From NCBI RefSeq assembly GCF_001949145.1, contig NW_019091592.1:155116-219115 (forward strand): a stretch of DNA of 64,000 bases. The letters are read 5' to 3'. Within the stretch, counting starts at the first letter, position 1. Every line of letters begins with the position of its first letter. Positions 1 to 12,799 of this stretch are shown in pieces. The position numbers and the translations under genes are program-made. The notes beneath the pieces are model-generated. The model made no database searches. It had not been told where the DNA came from and worked only from the letters and a program-made list of their open reading frames with translations. The DNA comes from Acanthaster planci (taxonomy: Eukaryota; Echinodermata; Asteroidea; Valvatida; Acanthasteridae).

Positions 1-2181
1 AATACAGGAAACTTTGTATAACTAGGCAATTGATTTAAGTGTGATAATCCTTGAAACAAGGAACAGCGCAAAGTGGCACTTCACAAATTTCACACTTCAC
101 TTTAGTCTCTTTTCTTTTGCCATTTCTAGAACAAACATCACACCGTCTGTATAATCTAGCTCGGTTTCCAGTTCGGGGGATTTCTATAGCAAAATGTCTT
201 CCTGTCAGTCTACCTGGACCAGGAAGACGGGTTGGTCTACCTCTAGATCAATACACTGGCAAATTTGGTACACGCAACTCTAAAATTTCACTCACCAACG
301 TGTGTCTAAATGTCAAAAAACTGTCAGTGCCACCAATTTCCTTATGCACAAGATAAGAGTTCACAAGAGCAACATCAAGCAAAACAAAGAACAGTTTCTT
401 ATACCATTTGATTGATTATCTGACTGAATGGTGCGACGATGCCAGCTGGTCTGCAGTGTCCACACCCTTCATCCCCTCGTTGTAGTTGAGTACACACCTT
501 AGTTTTTCCAAAGCGATGCCGTTGCGGTTCCCCTTTCCGGTGTTGGCCATCTCGGCTGTAGGCATCATGGATAGCATACGGACATCTTTTTTGTCTCATC
601 AGACCAAGGAGAGCAAGCCTTCGTCACTGGAGTGGTGAACAAGCAATGTCACCTCTCTCAAGTTTCAAGGAGCACAAGTCCTTGGGCATATCTTGACGAT
701 TTTGTCTCACCGGCCTAACCGACGACGTTCGTCTTCTGGTCGTGTAGTTTCAGGTACAGATCTGGGCTGCTGAACCAGTTGTCCAGGAAAATGGTGTACC
801 CTTTGCCAAGAAGATCGGCATTCAAGTCAAGTACGATTTCCGTACTTGCCAGTCCAGCGGTCTGGTCTTGACCGCTGTAAATCTTGAAGTTCCAGGTGTA
901 TCCAGCGGCAGAACCCATGCTCTGGCAGACTCGATTCACCTTGATGCTTCTTGGGGTTGTACTGCTTGAACTTCAGTCTCCCTTTGAATTTCCAAAAGAA
1001 CTCGTCGGTAGTAATCTTGCTGGATGGAATGTAGACGGACTTGAACTTCTTGGTCAGTTCATCTACCATCTGGTGGAGCTTGTAGAAACGATCAGTCGCA
1101 TCTGCGTGGCTGTTATTGATGAAGTGCAGGTACGTGTAGGCCAGCAAGTCCATAAATCTGTCCTGAGGCATGGTATTAGAAAAAAATGGAGTCTCAAGTA
1201 TTAAGTCTCTCTTCCAGAAGGACTTCAAGTCAGGTTTTGGAATCAGTCCAATGACTATCATCATGGACAGGAACACTGACATCTCGCCTGATGTTGTGTT
1301 GAACCAGCTTTGCATGTGATTTGGACTTGCTTCTGGTTTACTTTTCGGGTGTTCAGCGGCATAGCGGTTGGTCTCGTTGGCAATGTGCAACGTCAGCTCT
1401 GGGGTGAAAAGCTGCTCGAAGATTTCGAGAGGAGTGCTGTTCTTGTCCAGCTCTTGTACTTGAACACCTGCTGTGCCTTGAAAGCTGTGTAAGCGGGGGA
1501 AGTTGTCATCAGCCGCCCATTAAATGGACAAAGTCTTGACCTTCTTGGCAGGCCTCGCTATTGGTGGTTGCCCATTAGAATCGCTGTCACTAGTTGCATT
1601 TTCTGAACTATGTTCAGATTCCGAAATGAAATCTGAACTATTAGTTGCGGTCAAAGTTTTCTCGTCGCTGGAAGACATCGTGTCATGCAACAGAAGGGCC
1701 TAGCAAATAAATGCCCAGCACTACAGCAAACGCTTCTTTCGACAAAACAAATAACTAATTACACTGAACAATGGCCCGTCTATACCCCGAGTGTGTGGTG
1801 TTGGTGTGCTGCCCACGTGTTCCCAGCCCAGCAGGGCCGTAAACAATGGCATGCACACCATGTCAATGGCCTGTATTCATCACGCTCTGGGCCCACACAA
1901 AACGCGTTGCATAAGCCCTGTCCACGGCCTCGAGCGCCGCTCCAGGGAGATTACCCAGGGTATTGAATCAAAGACAAAGGGGTGTTTTGATGAAAAAAAA
2001 ACATTTACCAAGTATCAGGGGATCAACGAACTCTATAGGTTGCCCCAGATTTCCATTCAAAGCAAAGGTCCCAGTAATTACAGGTGTACACTGAATAAAA
2101 GTTGCATGTGTGGTATGCGGCTACAGTCGCCTCCCGGTTATTAGGCACGGCTCTTGCTGCGTCCCGGCATGAAGGGGTTAA
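1..2181 (-). mobile_element. piggyBac-type DNA transposon, left end outside window
   Basis: The transposase relic (35-1678, minus strand) is followed by an untranslated stretch. The element ends at a TTAA (2178-2181) preceded by the inverse of TTAACCCCTTCATGCCGGGA. PiggyBac elements insert at TTAA and often carry TTAACCC-type termini, so this is taken as the 5' end. The other terminus would lie left of base 1. The same kind of terminus recurs at 5104, 6445, 6488, 7053, 7590 and 13067, so this family has been active in the genome. Confidence 0.8.
35..1678 (-). pseudogene. piggyBac transposase, frameshifted
   Basis: This is a cut-and-paste transposase of the DDE_Tnp_1_7 (PGBD) family. It reads leftward from an ATG at 1676-1678 in an acidic, Ser-rich N-terminus (MSSSDEKTLTATNSSDF). 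The core follows at about 1390-830, with FLSMMIVIGLIPKP and TTDEFFWKFKGRLK, the latter holding the first catalytic Asp. FLDNWFSSPDLY near 770-800 holds the second. The gene ends in a Cys-rich zinc-binding tail (CRRCDVC, CEICEVPLC, CFKDYHT) and a stop at 35-37. The full length is about 545 codons, normal for the family. At least three frame changes separate the pieces, so it is inactive. Confidence 0.85.
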
Positions 2182-2884
2182 CTTTAATCAAAAAAGATTT
2201 AAGTGGGTCTAACCTCATGTTGTAGCGAAATGGACCCCACTGACTTGTTTATTTGTAATCGTCATTTGTAATCATAGGACCGAGGCCTACGATTTTTTTT
2301 TTAAGTTTGGCAGTAAGTCCCAGTCAGCTGAGCTTAGCCTAGATCTAGCCACTGCTAGGTCTAGTATTTTTCAGGCCCAGGCCTTGCTTAGGGCTAAATG
2401 TATTTCACAGTAACCAAATTCAAACATTACAAATAAAAATGTAATTGAAGAGGGCTTCACAATTTAGTGGATAGGTTTTTATGTGTCATCACAGTCAAAC
2501 GGATAATTGCCGTAAAGCACATATGCAAGGGATTTATTATTGAATTTATTTATCTGATGTCTTTTCAGAACCAATCAGCTGCTTGTAAGAATTGCAATTC
2601 ATTGACTATGAGAGGCCTGCAAATGTTGAGATGAGATCTACCCATGAGCAGAAGAGCCCCCTCACCAGCAAAGAAGAGAAAGTCCCTATGTGCCTCTTCA
2701 AACTAGCGCAAACGTGATTAGGACCAAACATTCCAAAGCTGTTATGTGTATATATTTGGCACTCTGTGTGCAAATGGAACACAAGCCTGAGTATGACAGT
2801 GACAGCTGTTGCTAATAGGAACATACAAATGCACTGTAAGTGTTCCAGCTCCGAGTAGCATAATTCATTGTTTAGAATAAAATG
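2182..2884. other. AT-rich spacer without recognisable gene
   Basis: No coding signal or repeat structure that I can support was found. The open frames here are short and resemble no known family. Confidence 0.4.
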
Positions 2885-3125
2885 AAATCCCAAACTGAGA
2901 TCCCAATGGGATCCCAGTGCCAGATCCCAGTGCAATGGATCCCACTGATCCCAATCCAGGCAGGATCCCAGTCTTGGCAGGATCCCACCATAAATGGGAT
3001 TGAATCCCACCTTCAGATTCAGGCGGGATCCCAGTAACTATCCCAACAAATATTCCTGGTGGGATCCCACCCGACATCCCAGTGGGATCTCAGTGGGATC
3101 CTGTGGGATTCCCACCAGGATCCCA
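2885..3125. repeat. degenerate GGGATCCCAGT minisatellite
   Basis: The core GATCCCA recurs about twenty times in roughly 240 bp with irregular spacing, often within the self-complementary form TGGGATCCCA. The tract is low-complexity and non-coding. Open frames through it show only the repeat (for example repeated Trp-Asp-Pro) and are not genes. Confidence 0.85.
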
Positions 3126-4834
3126 GTCACTTTTTTTCTGGGGAATAGGGGGCTTTGTACATAGTCAGTTCCTTTGATATGGTACGTTAGCACGGGCAGT
3201 GGACAGTCGGCTGGTTGCTAAAGACCCGTGAAAACCGCAGTGACTGAGTTCAAATCATGGTTCAACCTTTTGGACAAGCTCCCTTAGTCAGCCCTGTAAC
3301 TCACCAATACTATTTTCACTGCTTCCCTATTCCAAACTAATGTCTTACTGATTATACAACATTTCCTCTCAGTGAACAGCTTCAGGTGAAGAGTTGCAAC
3401 CTTTATTATTCTATACCAGGCAAGATGTGGGACGGAGGGGTACCCCCTTACCTGTCCAATGCCTACACACACTCTGGACTATTGTTACCAAACACATCCC
3501 CCCTAGAAGTCTGTAAAGAATTCCTGAGATTCCGAGCAAACAATGACCAACACAAGGGTGGGGGGGTTCTCTCCACCCCATATCTTGCTTCAAATGTATT
3601 ATTCCATGCATCACACTTTTAGTTCTCCTACATTTGGTGCTCTTTTGCCTCCTGATAATGGACTGAGCATACTGCCAACCCCCACATGACTTCCCTGGAT
3701 CTTTTAAGAACCTCCCTGACAAACATGGTACAACTACGGTACATACTAACTCATATGAAATCAACACATCATTAATACTCACACAAGGGCTCTCTGCCCA
3801 TGACTATGAGGAACCTCTGTGCTTCTGAAGACAAATTCCTGCAAATATAAAAGAGATTGATCAGTAACATCAGAAATTTTATATGAAATTATTCGCAAGT
3901 TTTAGAAAGCTTGATCAACACTCACAGAACATTTCATAAGAAATTACATGTAAAGGGTCCGTGCAAGACATTGTTTTAACAATCCTCATCCTTCAAAATG
4001 CACTGCTGTTTCAAATAACTGGACTAAACGTTTTGCCTGGCTATTATTGTCCACGTTTTTGGTCTTTTATGCTTGCGCCTTATTCTTCACATGGGTTTTT
4101 GTTGTTTTGCTCTTTTTTCCAAAGTACTAAGAAATATGTGCAATACCTTGCAAGGAGTGCACAGTCTGATTGGCGGTAGCCTCTTGCTTATTAAAGTGAG
4201 ACATGGCGTAAGGCCTCTGCTCCCAGAAAAGATCCTGTTTAACACAGATTCCACCACTATATGTACAATGTACGAGTATACTAATAAGAATTGAAAGGCT
4301 ATTGTGACATAAATTGAATACACTGGCATCACCAAAAAACACAACAAATATGCTGTGGGCAGTGTGGAGGGTATACATCCGTAAAAATGCTCATGTTTAA
4401 ACAGACACCTGAAAGATACCAGTAAAATATGTGCGCATGCGTACAACGCTTGGCAAATGAGAACGCCCCATTGAAATTATGCGTAGCAGTCAACGTGTTA
4501 ATCACTTAGTTCATGAATTCTTAACTTTGAATGTTTTTTTGTTTACACCCATGAAATTTTCTATTTATTATTTATTTCTTTATACTGTGCATATATTTAC
4601 TTCAATATCCAGATATTTCTCACGGGTACCCTCTTGCGAAAGCAAGATTTGTTGTATTACGCTTCTGCTCCTAGGTGAGATTCCATACCAAATAATTTTA
4701 CTTAATTATTGATTTATTTACTGTCTTAGTTGTCCTGGATATTTCAAAGGTCAAATGTTCTCATTTCATTTTCTTAATTTCCAAAAATTATTTGTTTTGA
4801 TTTTGTACATTTCTGTTAACAACAGGTGTTGGGT
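3126..4834. other. non-coding spacer
   Basis: I see no gene. The open frames of 60-123 codons here resemble no family I know, lack clear splice context and overlap each other on both strands. Confidence 0.35.
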
Positions 4835-4950
4835 TGAGTCCACAACCTCCGAGGCCAAGGCCGAGTCCAAGTCCTGGATCTCCAAGCCAAGACCGAGACG
4901 CTACTATTCGAGGCCAAAACCAAGGCCAGAGTTTCCGAGACCAATGCCAG
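4835..4950. repeat. degenerate GAGGCCAAG / CCGAG tract
   Basis: About fifteen variants of GAGGCCAAG and AAGACCGAG stand in tandem, followed by a short TACATG run. It is a low-complexity tract of the same style as those near 2.9, 9.6 and 58.1 kb. Confidence 0.75.
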
Positions 4951-5103
4951 TTATTACTCACATCCATGTATATACATGTATATAACATAACTCTACACTT
5001 AAATGTGATTTTCTCTGTTTTTTTTTAGCACTGTAGGCTGGACGCAAAATTTGTGCAGATTCTCAAAAAACTGTGGTACAAGACAATATCATGACAAACT
5101 TGT

Positions 5104-5125
5104 TTAACCCCTTCGCGCCGGAAGA
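5104..5125 (+). repeat. solitary piggyBac-like terminus
   Basis: TTAACCCCTTCGCGCCGG closely matches the terminus at 2178 read inward. No matching inverted end was found in the next kilobase, so this is probably one end of a decayed miniature element. Confidence 0.45.
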
Positions 5126-5619
5126 TGGTAAGAGCCACCGTAAAAATTGAGATCCTCAGCCCACTTTTCAGCTATTATTCTCAGCCCACGCTGGAGCGAA
5201 CATGGTGAAAGAAGGCAGACCCTTGCTCTTGTATATATGGCGATTGGCCTTTGTGTGTAGCCCAGAAATGAAATGACTGAATTTGCATCATAATCACCAG
5301 CTTCACAATAGTCCCCACTTTGAAAAGAGGCAACGGGAATGTGGAAGCGTATAGAGACAAGCGTGGAAGCATGTACAGTATAGAGACATGGTACAAAGTT
5401 GCCTGTAGACCTGGCTATGTTTATCCTGTCGTAATTATGTTAATAACCTGTTACATCGGGTTAGGCTTGGATTTTAGTCAAAAGTTATTGATGACAATTG
5501 TCATGACACTAGGTTGCTGTTTAATATCACTTAATATAATACAATAAAGATTGCTTAATGGTCTAATTGCTAAAAGTACTGATGAGCAGTACTTTTACAG
5601 CTTATGACTTTGGGCATTT

Positions 5620-6444
5620 TTTGTTAAGAAAATGAGCAATATTCACAAAACTTTGAATGGTTTAACGTTTCCTGTGTCAACTACATTGTTTTTTGAAGTG
5701 CGCAATATAAATGTTCCCGTTGTTGAATTTAGAGCTTTTTCATCATTAGTTGAAGTTGATATCAGAAAGTTAAAGAATTCTGTGCTAAACTGGCCGCTTA
5801 TCTTGATCCAGCCCCCACAGGTTTAGTCATTGATTGTGTAGGTGTTTTACTTCCAATCATTACTGAAATTATTAATAGATATTTGGAAAGGGACATATTC
5901 ATTGACACATGGAAAAATGTTATCGTTACTCCGATTTGTAAACAAGTTGATGTCGACTTAACCCCAGAAAATTCAAGTCCTATTAGTATCTTCCTCTTTT
6001 GTCAAAAATGGTTAAGAGGGCAGTACTGAACAGTTTCACAATCATCTCACCCTCAATGGTCTCTATCAACCATTTAAATCTACTTATCAAAAAATGTTAG
6101 TTACAGAAATGGTTTTGTTACGTATTCAATACAATATTTGCATGAAACTCAATAATCAATTATAGTCTTGCTAGTGTTACTTGTTGAAGTGCTGCCTTCA
6201 ACATGGTCAATCATGATATTCTGTTGAATGAATCAGATTAAATGTAAGTTTGGTGTCACTGGCTTGGTTTGAATCTTACTTGTGAGGATGCAATCAAAAT
6301 GCTTTTATACATAATTAATATTCTGATGGGTTTGATATACATGTAACATATGGGGTTCCACAAGAGTCCTGTTTACATGTGGGTCCTCTGTTATTTACAT
6401 TGTATGCATCTAGTGTTTTCTGATATCATTCAGCCCCCATCTTC
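5620..6444 (+). pseudogene. CR1/L2-like non-LTR reverse transcriptase, 5' part
   Basis: The translation keeps the order of reverse-transcriptase motifs of the CR1/L2/Jockey kind. Around 5790-5980 it has a DPAPTGLVIDC and KNVIVTPICK segment. A degenerate fingers region follows (LLRIQ, near 6118). YGVPQ, the block before the catalytic loop, lies near 6345, then GPLLFTLYAS near 6390. The reading frame is broken many times. It stops at a TTAA where the miniature elements begin and resumes at 7594 with the YADD-type motif. It is a dead copy. Confidence 0.65.
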
Positions 6445-7056
6445 TTAACCACTTGCCGCCGGGGACTCCGGTTTCAGTCACAGTGTGTTAACCACTTCCT
6501 GCGGGGGACTCCGGGATTGGAGACGTATGGTTTATATGGGTGGCCGGGGTCTCCGAACTCGGACAAAGGAAACAGGGCCCTGTAACCAAAGACCGTACTC
6601 CAAACAGAAGACAGGCTGCTGGGCATTACCGATATTTTTCATTCTCAAAAGTGGTGATAATCCAGCCTTGTTTTGAAACCATATACCAGGGTTTGGGGCA
6701 TTGAGAGCGAGTGGATTACCACCAGGGACAAAAGTGCTCCACCACCGCAGCGATGAGCCACAGAGCACCGCTGCACGCTAATCTGGCCCCATTGAAAAGA
6801 GGTCAGCAGTGCACTAAGCCAGGTTCGTGAACAAAAGACAGTTATATAACACCGCACAATCTGGGCTCTGTTTACAAGGCTGCAGGCCTGGCTGAAATAC
6901 TTGGGTGTCAACTTAGAGAAGTGCCTACAGATTACTTGGTGCGGCTATAAACGACCGTTAAATGAATTTTTGAAGGATTTTAAAAACGGAAAAAATGATA
7001 GTCATGCCGGCCCAGCATCATCAACATTGAAAAATACCCTGGCATGAAGTGGTTAA
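6445..7056 (+). mobile_element. TTAA-flanked miniature piggyBac-like element, copy 1
   Basis: The left boundary has two close termini (TTAACCACTTGCCGCCGGGG at 6445 and TTAACCACTTCCTGCGGGGG at 6488). The right end is the inverse, TTAACCACTTCATGCCAGGG, at 7053-7056. The interior is non-coding; open frames here are only carried by the repeat. It interrupts a retrotransposon exactly at TTAA, which supports transposition rather than chance. Confidence 0.75.
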
Positions 7057-7593
7057 TATGTGTGGCCAGGGGTCTCTGAAATTGGACAATGGGAACTGGG
7101 CCTTGTAACAAAAGAGCGTACTGGGAACAAAACACCAGGCTGTTGAGCATCACCGACATTATTCCACTCTCAATGGTGGAGATAATCCAGCCTTGTTTTG
7201 AAACAGTATACCACGGTTTGGGGCATTTAGTGGAAGCGGATTACCACCAGGGACAAAAGCACTCCACCACCGCAGCGATGAGCCACACAGTACCCCTGCT
7301 CACTAATCTGGTCCCTATTGAAAAGAGGTCAGCGGCGCACTGTGCCAGGTTCGTGAACAAAAGAAAGTTATATAACACTGCACAATCTGGGCTCTTTTTA
7401 CAAGGCTGCAGGCCTGGCTGAAATACTCCAGCATCAATAGATGTTGTCTGTCAGCTTAGAGTAGAAACCAGACAGTCCTTCGTGTTGGTGTAAGTGTCCA
7501 GTAAATGAAGATAGCCATTTTTAAAGAAATTTGAAAACAGAAAAAAAAGATCATTATAAACACTGATGAATGTAACCGGCACAAGGTGGTTAA
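7053..7593 (+). mobile_element. TTAA-flanked miniature element, copy 2 in tandem
   Basis: This is a second, clearly diverged copy (roughly four fifths identical by eye) of the 6530-7056 sequence. It shares the internal TTAA at 7053 and ends at TTAA 7590-7593 after the inverse of TTAACCACCTTGTGCCGG. The two copies stand head to tail, in the same orientation. That is unusual for independent insertions and suggests tandem duplication through the shared terminus. Confidence 0.75.
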
Positions 7594-8310
7594 TATTTAT
7601 TGCTATGCGGACAACATGTAATTGTACCTTTCCTTTAAGCCTGATGAATCATTTAATCAAGATGCTGCTGTTACCACTCCCGAAAATTGAATTTCGGATA
7701 TTCGAGATCAGTCACGCCATGATAGGTTACCAAGAAAACAGAATTGTTGGTTTTGGGGACCAAAAAACAACTAGAAAGGTGCACATTCCTCACATCCCAG
7801 TTGGTAATTTCTTTATTAAACCAGCTCATTCTGTTGAAAATTTGGAAATCTGGTTTGATTGTAAACTAATTTTGGACAAACAAATAAAGTCTGCTTCTCA
7901 AGTTTTTTTCTACATACATAACTTGTGGCAAATAAGTAAATATTTAAGTCAAAAAGTCTCTTAACACTTTGATTCATGCATTTGTCACCAATCACCTGGA
8001 CTATTGTAATAGTTTGTATTTGGAATTACCAAAGATTCAACTCATTAAGCTTCAACAAGTTCAAAACACAGCTGCTAGGTTGGTTGGCTAGGTTGGTTCA
8101 ACATGATAATAAATTCTGTCATTATACTCCTTTGTTGATGGACTTGCACTGGTTGCCAACTGAAGGACAAATTTTAGCTGTTTCGGACACTGGCCAAAAC
8201 AGCTTTTGGTTTCATAAAAAAATTTCTTTGTCTGTTTGGGGGCTTTTCCGCATTGCGCACTATGAGGAAAAGGCTTCGTTTTTCTTCGTCTTCCAGTACT
8301 TTTTTTAATC
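7594..8310 (+). pseudogene. CR1/L2-like reverse transcriptase, 3' part
   Basis: This continues the element interrupted at 6444. CYADN (near 7605) corresponds to the catalytic Y-A-D-D block with the last Asp changed, and LYLSFKPD follows. The C-terminal domain keeps a decayed version of the dyad that in this family reads LDYCNSLL...LHWLP; the part at 8145-8165 encodes LHWLPT. Multiple stops show it is dead. Confidence 0.65.
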
Positions 8311-8747
8311 ACCTCTTTTCACATTAAACAAAGTTGATGAATTTGAAACTTCACACATTAAAGTATTATAACAAAGGTCATTTGCAAAACATGACATCAT
8401 GCAATCATCACCTGATTTATGATGGAATTTTAAATATTTAATATTTCCCTGTGTTTTATACATGTCTTCAACAGCCATGGACGGTGAGCGAAACTTCCAT
8501 TCCTTTTCCTTATCACCTTTTTGGGCATTAAATAATGTCATATGTGACTGACTCTACAAAAAGGTGTATAATGTCACATTTTTGGGATTTGGAGTTATAT
8601 ACATGTATGCTATCAAATTGCTCACATCCTAAGCTATCATCTGATATATAATTCATCCCAATGGCATTTTGCCTTTTTTGAGTTATTTGTCATTTGCGTA
8701 TTCATATAATTTCCTTTTATCACACATGCTTCTTGAGATAATGCTCT

Positions 8748-8806
8748 TTAACCCTAATACTCCTCAGTCCTCCAACAGGTGAAGGATTGAGGAGTGTTAG
8801 GGTTAA
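8748..8806. repeat. 59-bp hairpin bounded by TTAA
   Basis: TTAACCCTAATACTCCTCA at the left is mirrored by TGAGGAGTGTTAGGGTTAA at the right, with a loop of about 20 bases. TTAA at both ends suggests a piggyBac-type miniature or solo inverted end. Confidence 0.7.
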
Positions 8807-8867
8807 TATAGTGGACAGAACATTTAACTTAAATTAGACACTCTTGGTTTTCCTTAGCAACATAGGC

Positions 8868-9235
8868 TACGTTCTATATTAGGCGAATGATGTATAAATG
8901 GCCACGCAAAACGAATTTTGATTGGATACTGATCATAGTCGGACTTGTGCTCAAGTCCGACCGGCCTCCACCGTGCAACAAGATATGATTCAGGGGTAGC
9001 CTAACTTGGCCTTCATTCGATCATATTTGATCCAAGTTGTCATGTGAATGCGTTGTAATGAAAGTTTGCCAGATCTCTAAATTGCCTGCAAATCTCACAA
9101 AACAAAATGCCGTCCATTCGAAATGAAAAAACAAAACTGATGATAAAATGCCCCTTTGGCCATGTGGGTGCTGTCCTGGAAAAGAATGCTGACTTGATAC
9201 CAAGTGTTTGTGATTTGGAGCTAGGAACTTGGCCG
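8868..9235 (-). repeat. dispersed repeat, copy 1
   Basis: The sequence around GAATTTTGATTGGATACTGATCATAGTCGGAC and the later GTCCTGG...GACTTGATACCAAG parts match 33171-33535 in reverse complement. The two copies are diverged and carry different internal indels. No coding function is seen. Confidence 0.6.
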
Positions 9236-9599
9236 GTGGTAACACATGTAAATTCAAGGCTTCGTGCCAGTTAGAAACAAAAGTCCGCCTAAGTATGGCA
9301 AGTTTTCCAGTTCCAGACTTTTTTTTTGTTTCTGATCGCTTGTTAACAAGAGCTACATGTACATGTACATGTACCTTTCTTAGTTTTGTATATCACATTT
9401 TCAGATGATTGCTGTTTTTAAAGGTAAAATGTAAGAAGCTTCTTGTGCAAAATTAGTTTTCAAAAAATTTACAGTTGAGGAATTTCAGCTAGATTTATTT
9501 ATTTATTAAATATCATGGAAGCCAAAACATCGACCCAAGAATTACAGGGCAGAACGTCATTCATTCACTATGTGTGATTCTTAGTACGTTTCTATACCA

Positions 9600-9740
9600 G
9601 GCTTGGGCGAATCCATGCTGGAATCGGGTAGAATCAATTCCAAATTAGGAATCGGAGTCACCATTCTCCTTTTTTGAGGAATTGAATCCACACCACCGCT
9701 GATTCCATAGCCTTGAGATCCGATTCCAGGAAACGTCCAG
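9600..9740. repeat. degenerate GATTCC / GGAATC tract
   Basis: About a dozen GATTCC-type hexamers on both strands occur within 140 bp. It is non-coding and similar in style to the GATCCC tract near 2.9 kb. Confidence 0.6.
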
Positions 9741-12147
9741 CTATTCCAAAAGACTCCCGTTTCTTAAAAACGATCAATCAATTTTTGAAGAAATGTGTGG
9801 TTTTATACCAAATAAAGGAACCTAAACCGTGCGGCTTTAATTTCATTGCCAAAAATTGAAGTCCATTATGAGACGTGGCCCACATGCTTTGCAGAATCAT
9901 CGCAGCGCCGTGCACAGCGTGCAGTAATGCAACCCATTCGTCTGAAGCACACCGATGGCCAACTGTTGGCTTCCTGCCAGTTTGACTCCTTAACATGCTG
10001 AGCATTTGGGTGCTACATTGTGCGTGATGAAAACTACATGAGAGTTTTTCCCAGACGCCAAATTCCTCACAATGAAATTCCTTGTCTCTGATTACCCTGT
10101 ATTTCTTATTGGAAACTCAACTGCAATATCTGAAAGATCAACACCAATCAGAAACTCATTCCTTGGAGCATGGAGGAATGTGTTTTATTCCCCATGCTTG
10201 GACTGTTTATGTCTTCCGAGAAAATCTTTCGCTGGACCAATGTCACAGTTTAATCTTCAAGAATCAAAGCAAACTGTCATGGAAAAAGTAGGCCTACTTT
10301 GTCACATATTACAAAAATTTGCTCAGAACTGAAAAACCTAAATAATGCAGCCCTCAGCCCAACATTTATTCTTCCTTTACCATAAAAAAACTCAAAATGC
10401 AAGCAATTGCTGAAGCACTTGAAAATTCCCATGGTACCAGCTTTTGGAAAATTCCCCAAATCCCAAAAACCTTGGCAGTGAAATCTGCCATAAAATCAGT
10501 GATCCAAAGTTATTTAGAGTCAAACAGGGTTTGACAACTACACCTAAACCATTCATAAAAGAGAGCAGCTGGCGAGATCGGCAATGGCATCACTCCAGGT
10601 GGAGATCAGGGTTCATGCATGTTTCTAATCGTCATGCATGCATCGACCGCTCTCCATTGGTGCATGGACATGTGGTTTTGGGCCGGCTGCAAGTGTTTCG
10701 TTGTGGATGCTTCGTTTTTGAGTCTGTGAGATATGCACCATAATAACCGTCATTCACTCTGCCAAACACAAATCTTAGACTACTTTTCATCCTTCATTTC
10801 TGCCACAAAGGAAACAAATTCTGCTCAACCTATTGAGTGAATTGAAGGCCAAATGAGCAATTCTCAAAGTTTTCCATCTCCCCCTAGAAACAAGACTAAC
10901 CGCCACGTGTTGAAGCTGGTAGTCGGCACAGACATAGGAACGTGTGGGTTAAATCACATGACCCTTCCTTTCGGTCGAAACCAGAAGTGGGCTTATTATT
11001 TAAATGTGATAATAGGTATCAAGTTGTTTTCAACGATGTTAGTCTGTTGGGGTATAGCATTCTTCAAATCATCTATTGATGACATCATGTAATTGTCCAG
11101 CGCCCTCTGGCGACAGGTTAACAATTCTGAAAAAAGAATTTTGAATAGATTTCTGAGGCAAAGTTTGTCTGAATTGCCTGAAAATTGAATTGGATGATGA
11201 TCTTTACTTAGTTAAAGGTACATGTTGGGTCATACTTTGGTAATTCCCCCAGAAAAAAATTGTTGGATTTTTATCCGAAAGCATAACTGGTATAACGATG
11301 GTAATAGTACTAATCAGACTGTGAAATTGTTTTGTCTGAAATGTCCCCGTTAATTAGAAATCAATAAAAGTATGTCAAAAAATTCGAATCTCCAAAAGTG
11401 CTGGCAACTTTTGGAGATTTTTGTAGTGGCTGTCGGAATGCTGCCCTCATGCAGTGAAAATTTGCCAGCCGACAGAGCCGATTTGCAATCAGGGCATCAG
11501 TGAATGGGCGCACTGCATTCCCATTGACCTTGTATTATGCAGACACACTGCGTTGTTTCAATGCAACACTGCTTGCACTGCACAAAGTGGCAACTTGCCT
11601 TGATAGACAGCACACCATACCGGTGGCGCACAGTCCGAATTAACTTTGGAGTTGGGTGACCGCTGCACATGTGAGAACCAAACTGAATCAGATCGGTAGA
11701 AAAACTTATAAACTCATAAGTGAAAACCAGCCCAATGAGGAGTACGATTGCTGTCTCTCACTTAGATTGAGTGGCTGTTCTTCTTTATAATTCTAACAAA
11801 CTATTCATGAGGCACGGTTTACATGCAGAAATGGGATTAGCGTGCAAACCATGATATTTTGTTTCATTTCAAAGAGTGATGACACTAATGAACTAGCAAG
11901 TACTGTGATATCTTAAAATTCAAAACAAGTCTTAATTTCTATACAACACTTGAGACTTTGAGTATATGCACATGAGCTTTGCAGAAGTCTGGGAGCGCCA
12001 CTATTTTCGAATTTCCAGATTTCAGTTTATAGTTTAGTTTCCAGTTTCCAATTTCTCTTTTTGAAATAATTCCTCAAAAATTCAGACTTCCAGCAAACCA
12101 ATGCCTCAAGAATTCAGATTTTCGATAACAAAAATAGAGACTGGTTT
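9741..12147. other. non-coding spacer
   Basis: Only short, unrecognisable open frames occur. There are a few TACATG runs and small palindromes around 10,610-10,650. No gene is supported. Confidence 0.35.
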
Positions 12148-12790
12148 ATGCATTTATTTTGTGCCAGCTTGATTGCTGCAATAGTCTGCTTGTTGGTCTG
12201 CCTGATTCCCAAATTGCAAATTTACAACAAATTCAACACTCAGCTGCTAGACTTGTCACGTGCTCATCACCCCAAAAAACACATCACCCCAATTCTTTGT
12301 TCACTCCACTGGTTACCTGCATCCAAACGCATCAAATTCAAGGTGTTTCTTCTCACATACAAATGCTTCAAGGGAAGTGCACCATCATATCTCCAGCTCA
12401 CCCGTGTTTATCAACCCGTCACACCGTCCGTTCTTGCTCCTCATCTCAACTCACACCAGTAATGACACGCACTAAGTCCTAGGGTTATCAGTCCTTTACC
12501 TTCTCGGCTCCAGCACTCTGGAACTCTCTCCCAACATACATCAAGACTGCACAAGCTGAAGCAGATTTCAAATCTCTGATGAAGACTCATTTGTATAACT
12601 GATATGTTTTTCAAATCATCATTATTGGTCCCTGTAATATATGTTATATATTGACATATATATTGACAACACATAATTGAAAACTTTGTTTCCTTCACTG
12701 GATTAACTTGTAAAGCGCTTCGGGACGCAAGGGGGAAGCCCTATATAAGTACTGTTATAAGAATTTTTATTATGTGTGACGTACTCATGA
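12148..12790 (+). pseudogene. CR1/L2-like retrotransposon 3' end
   Basis: The region encodes, in two alternating frames, the C-terminus of a non-LTR reverse transcriptase: LDCCNSLLVGLPD, then a basic stretch, LHWLPASKRIKFKVFLLTYK, and GSAPSYL. A decayed tail to about 12,600 follows (SAPALWNSLP, FKSLMKTHLYN). The untranslated end has TTGTAAAGCGCTTCGGGACGC and CCCTATATAAGTACTG near 12,709-12,758, the typical 3' tail form of these elements. The 5' part is missing, as expected from incomplete reverse transcription. At least two frameshifts are present. Confidence 0.8.
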
Positions 12791-12799
12791 ACTGACGGA

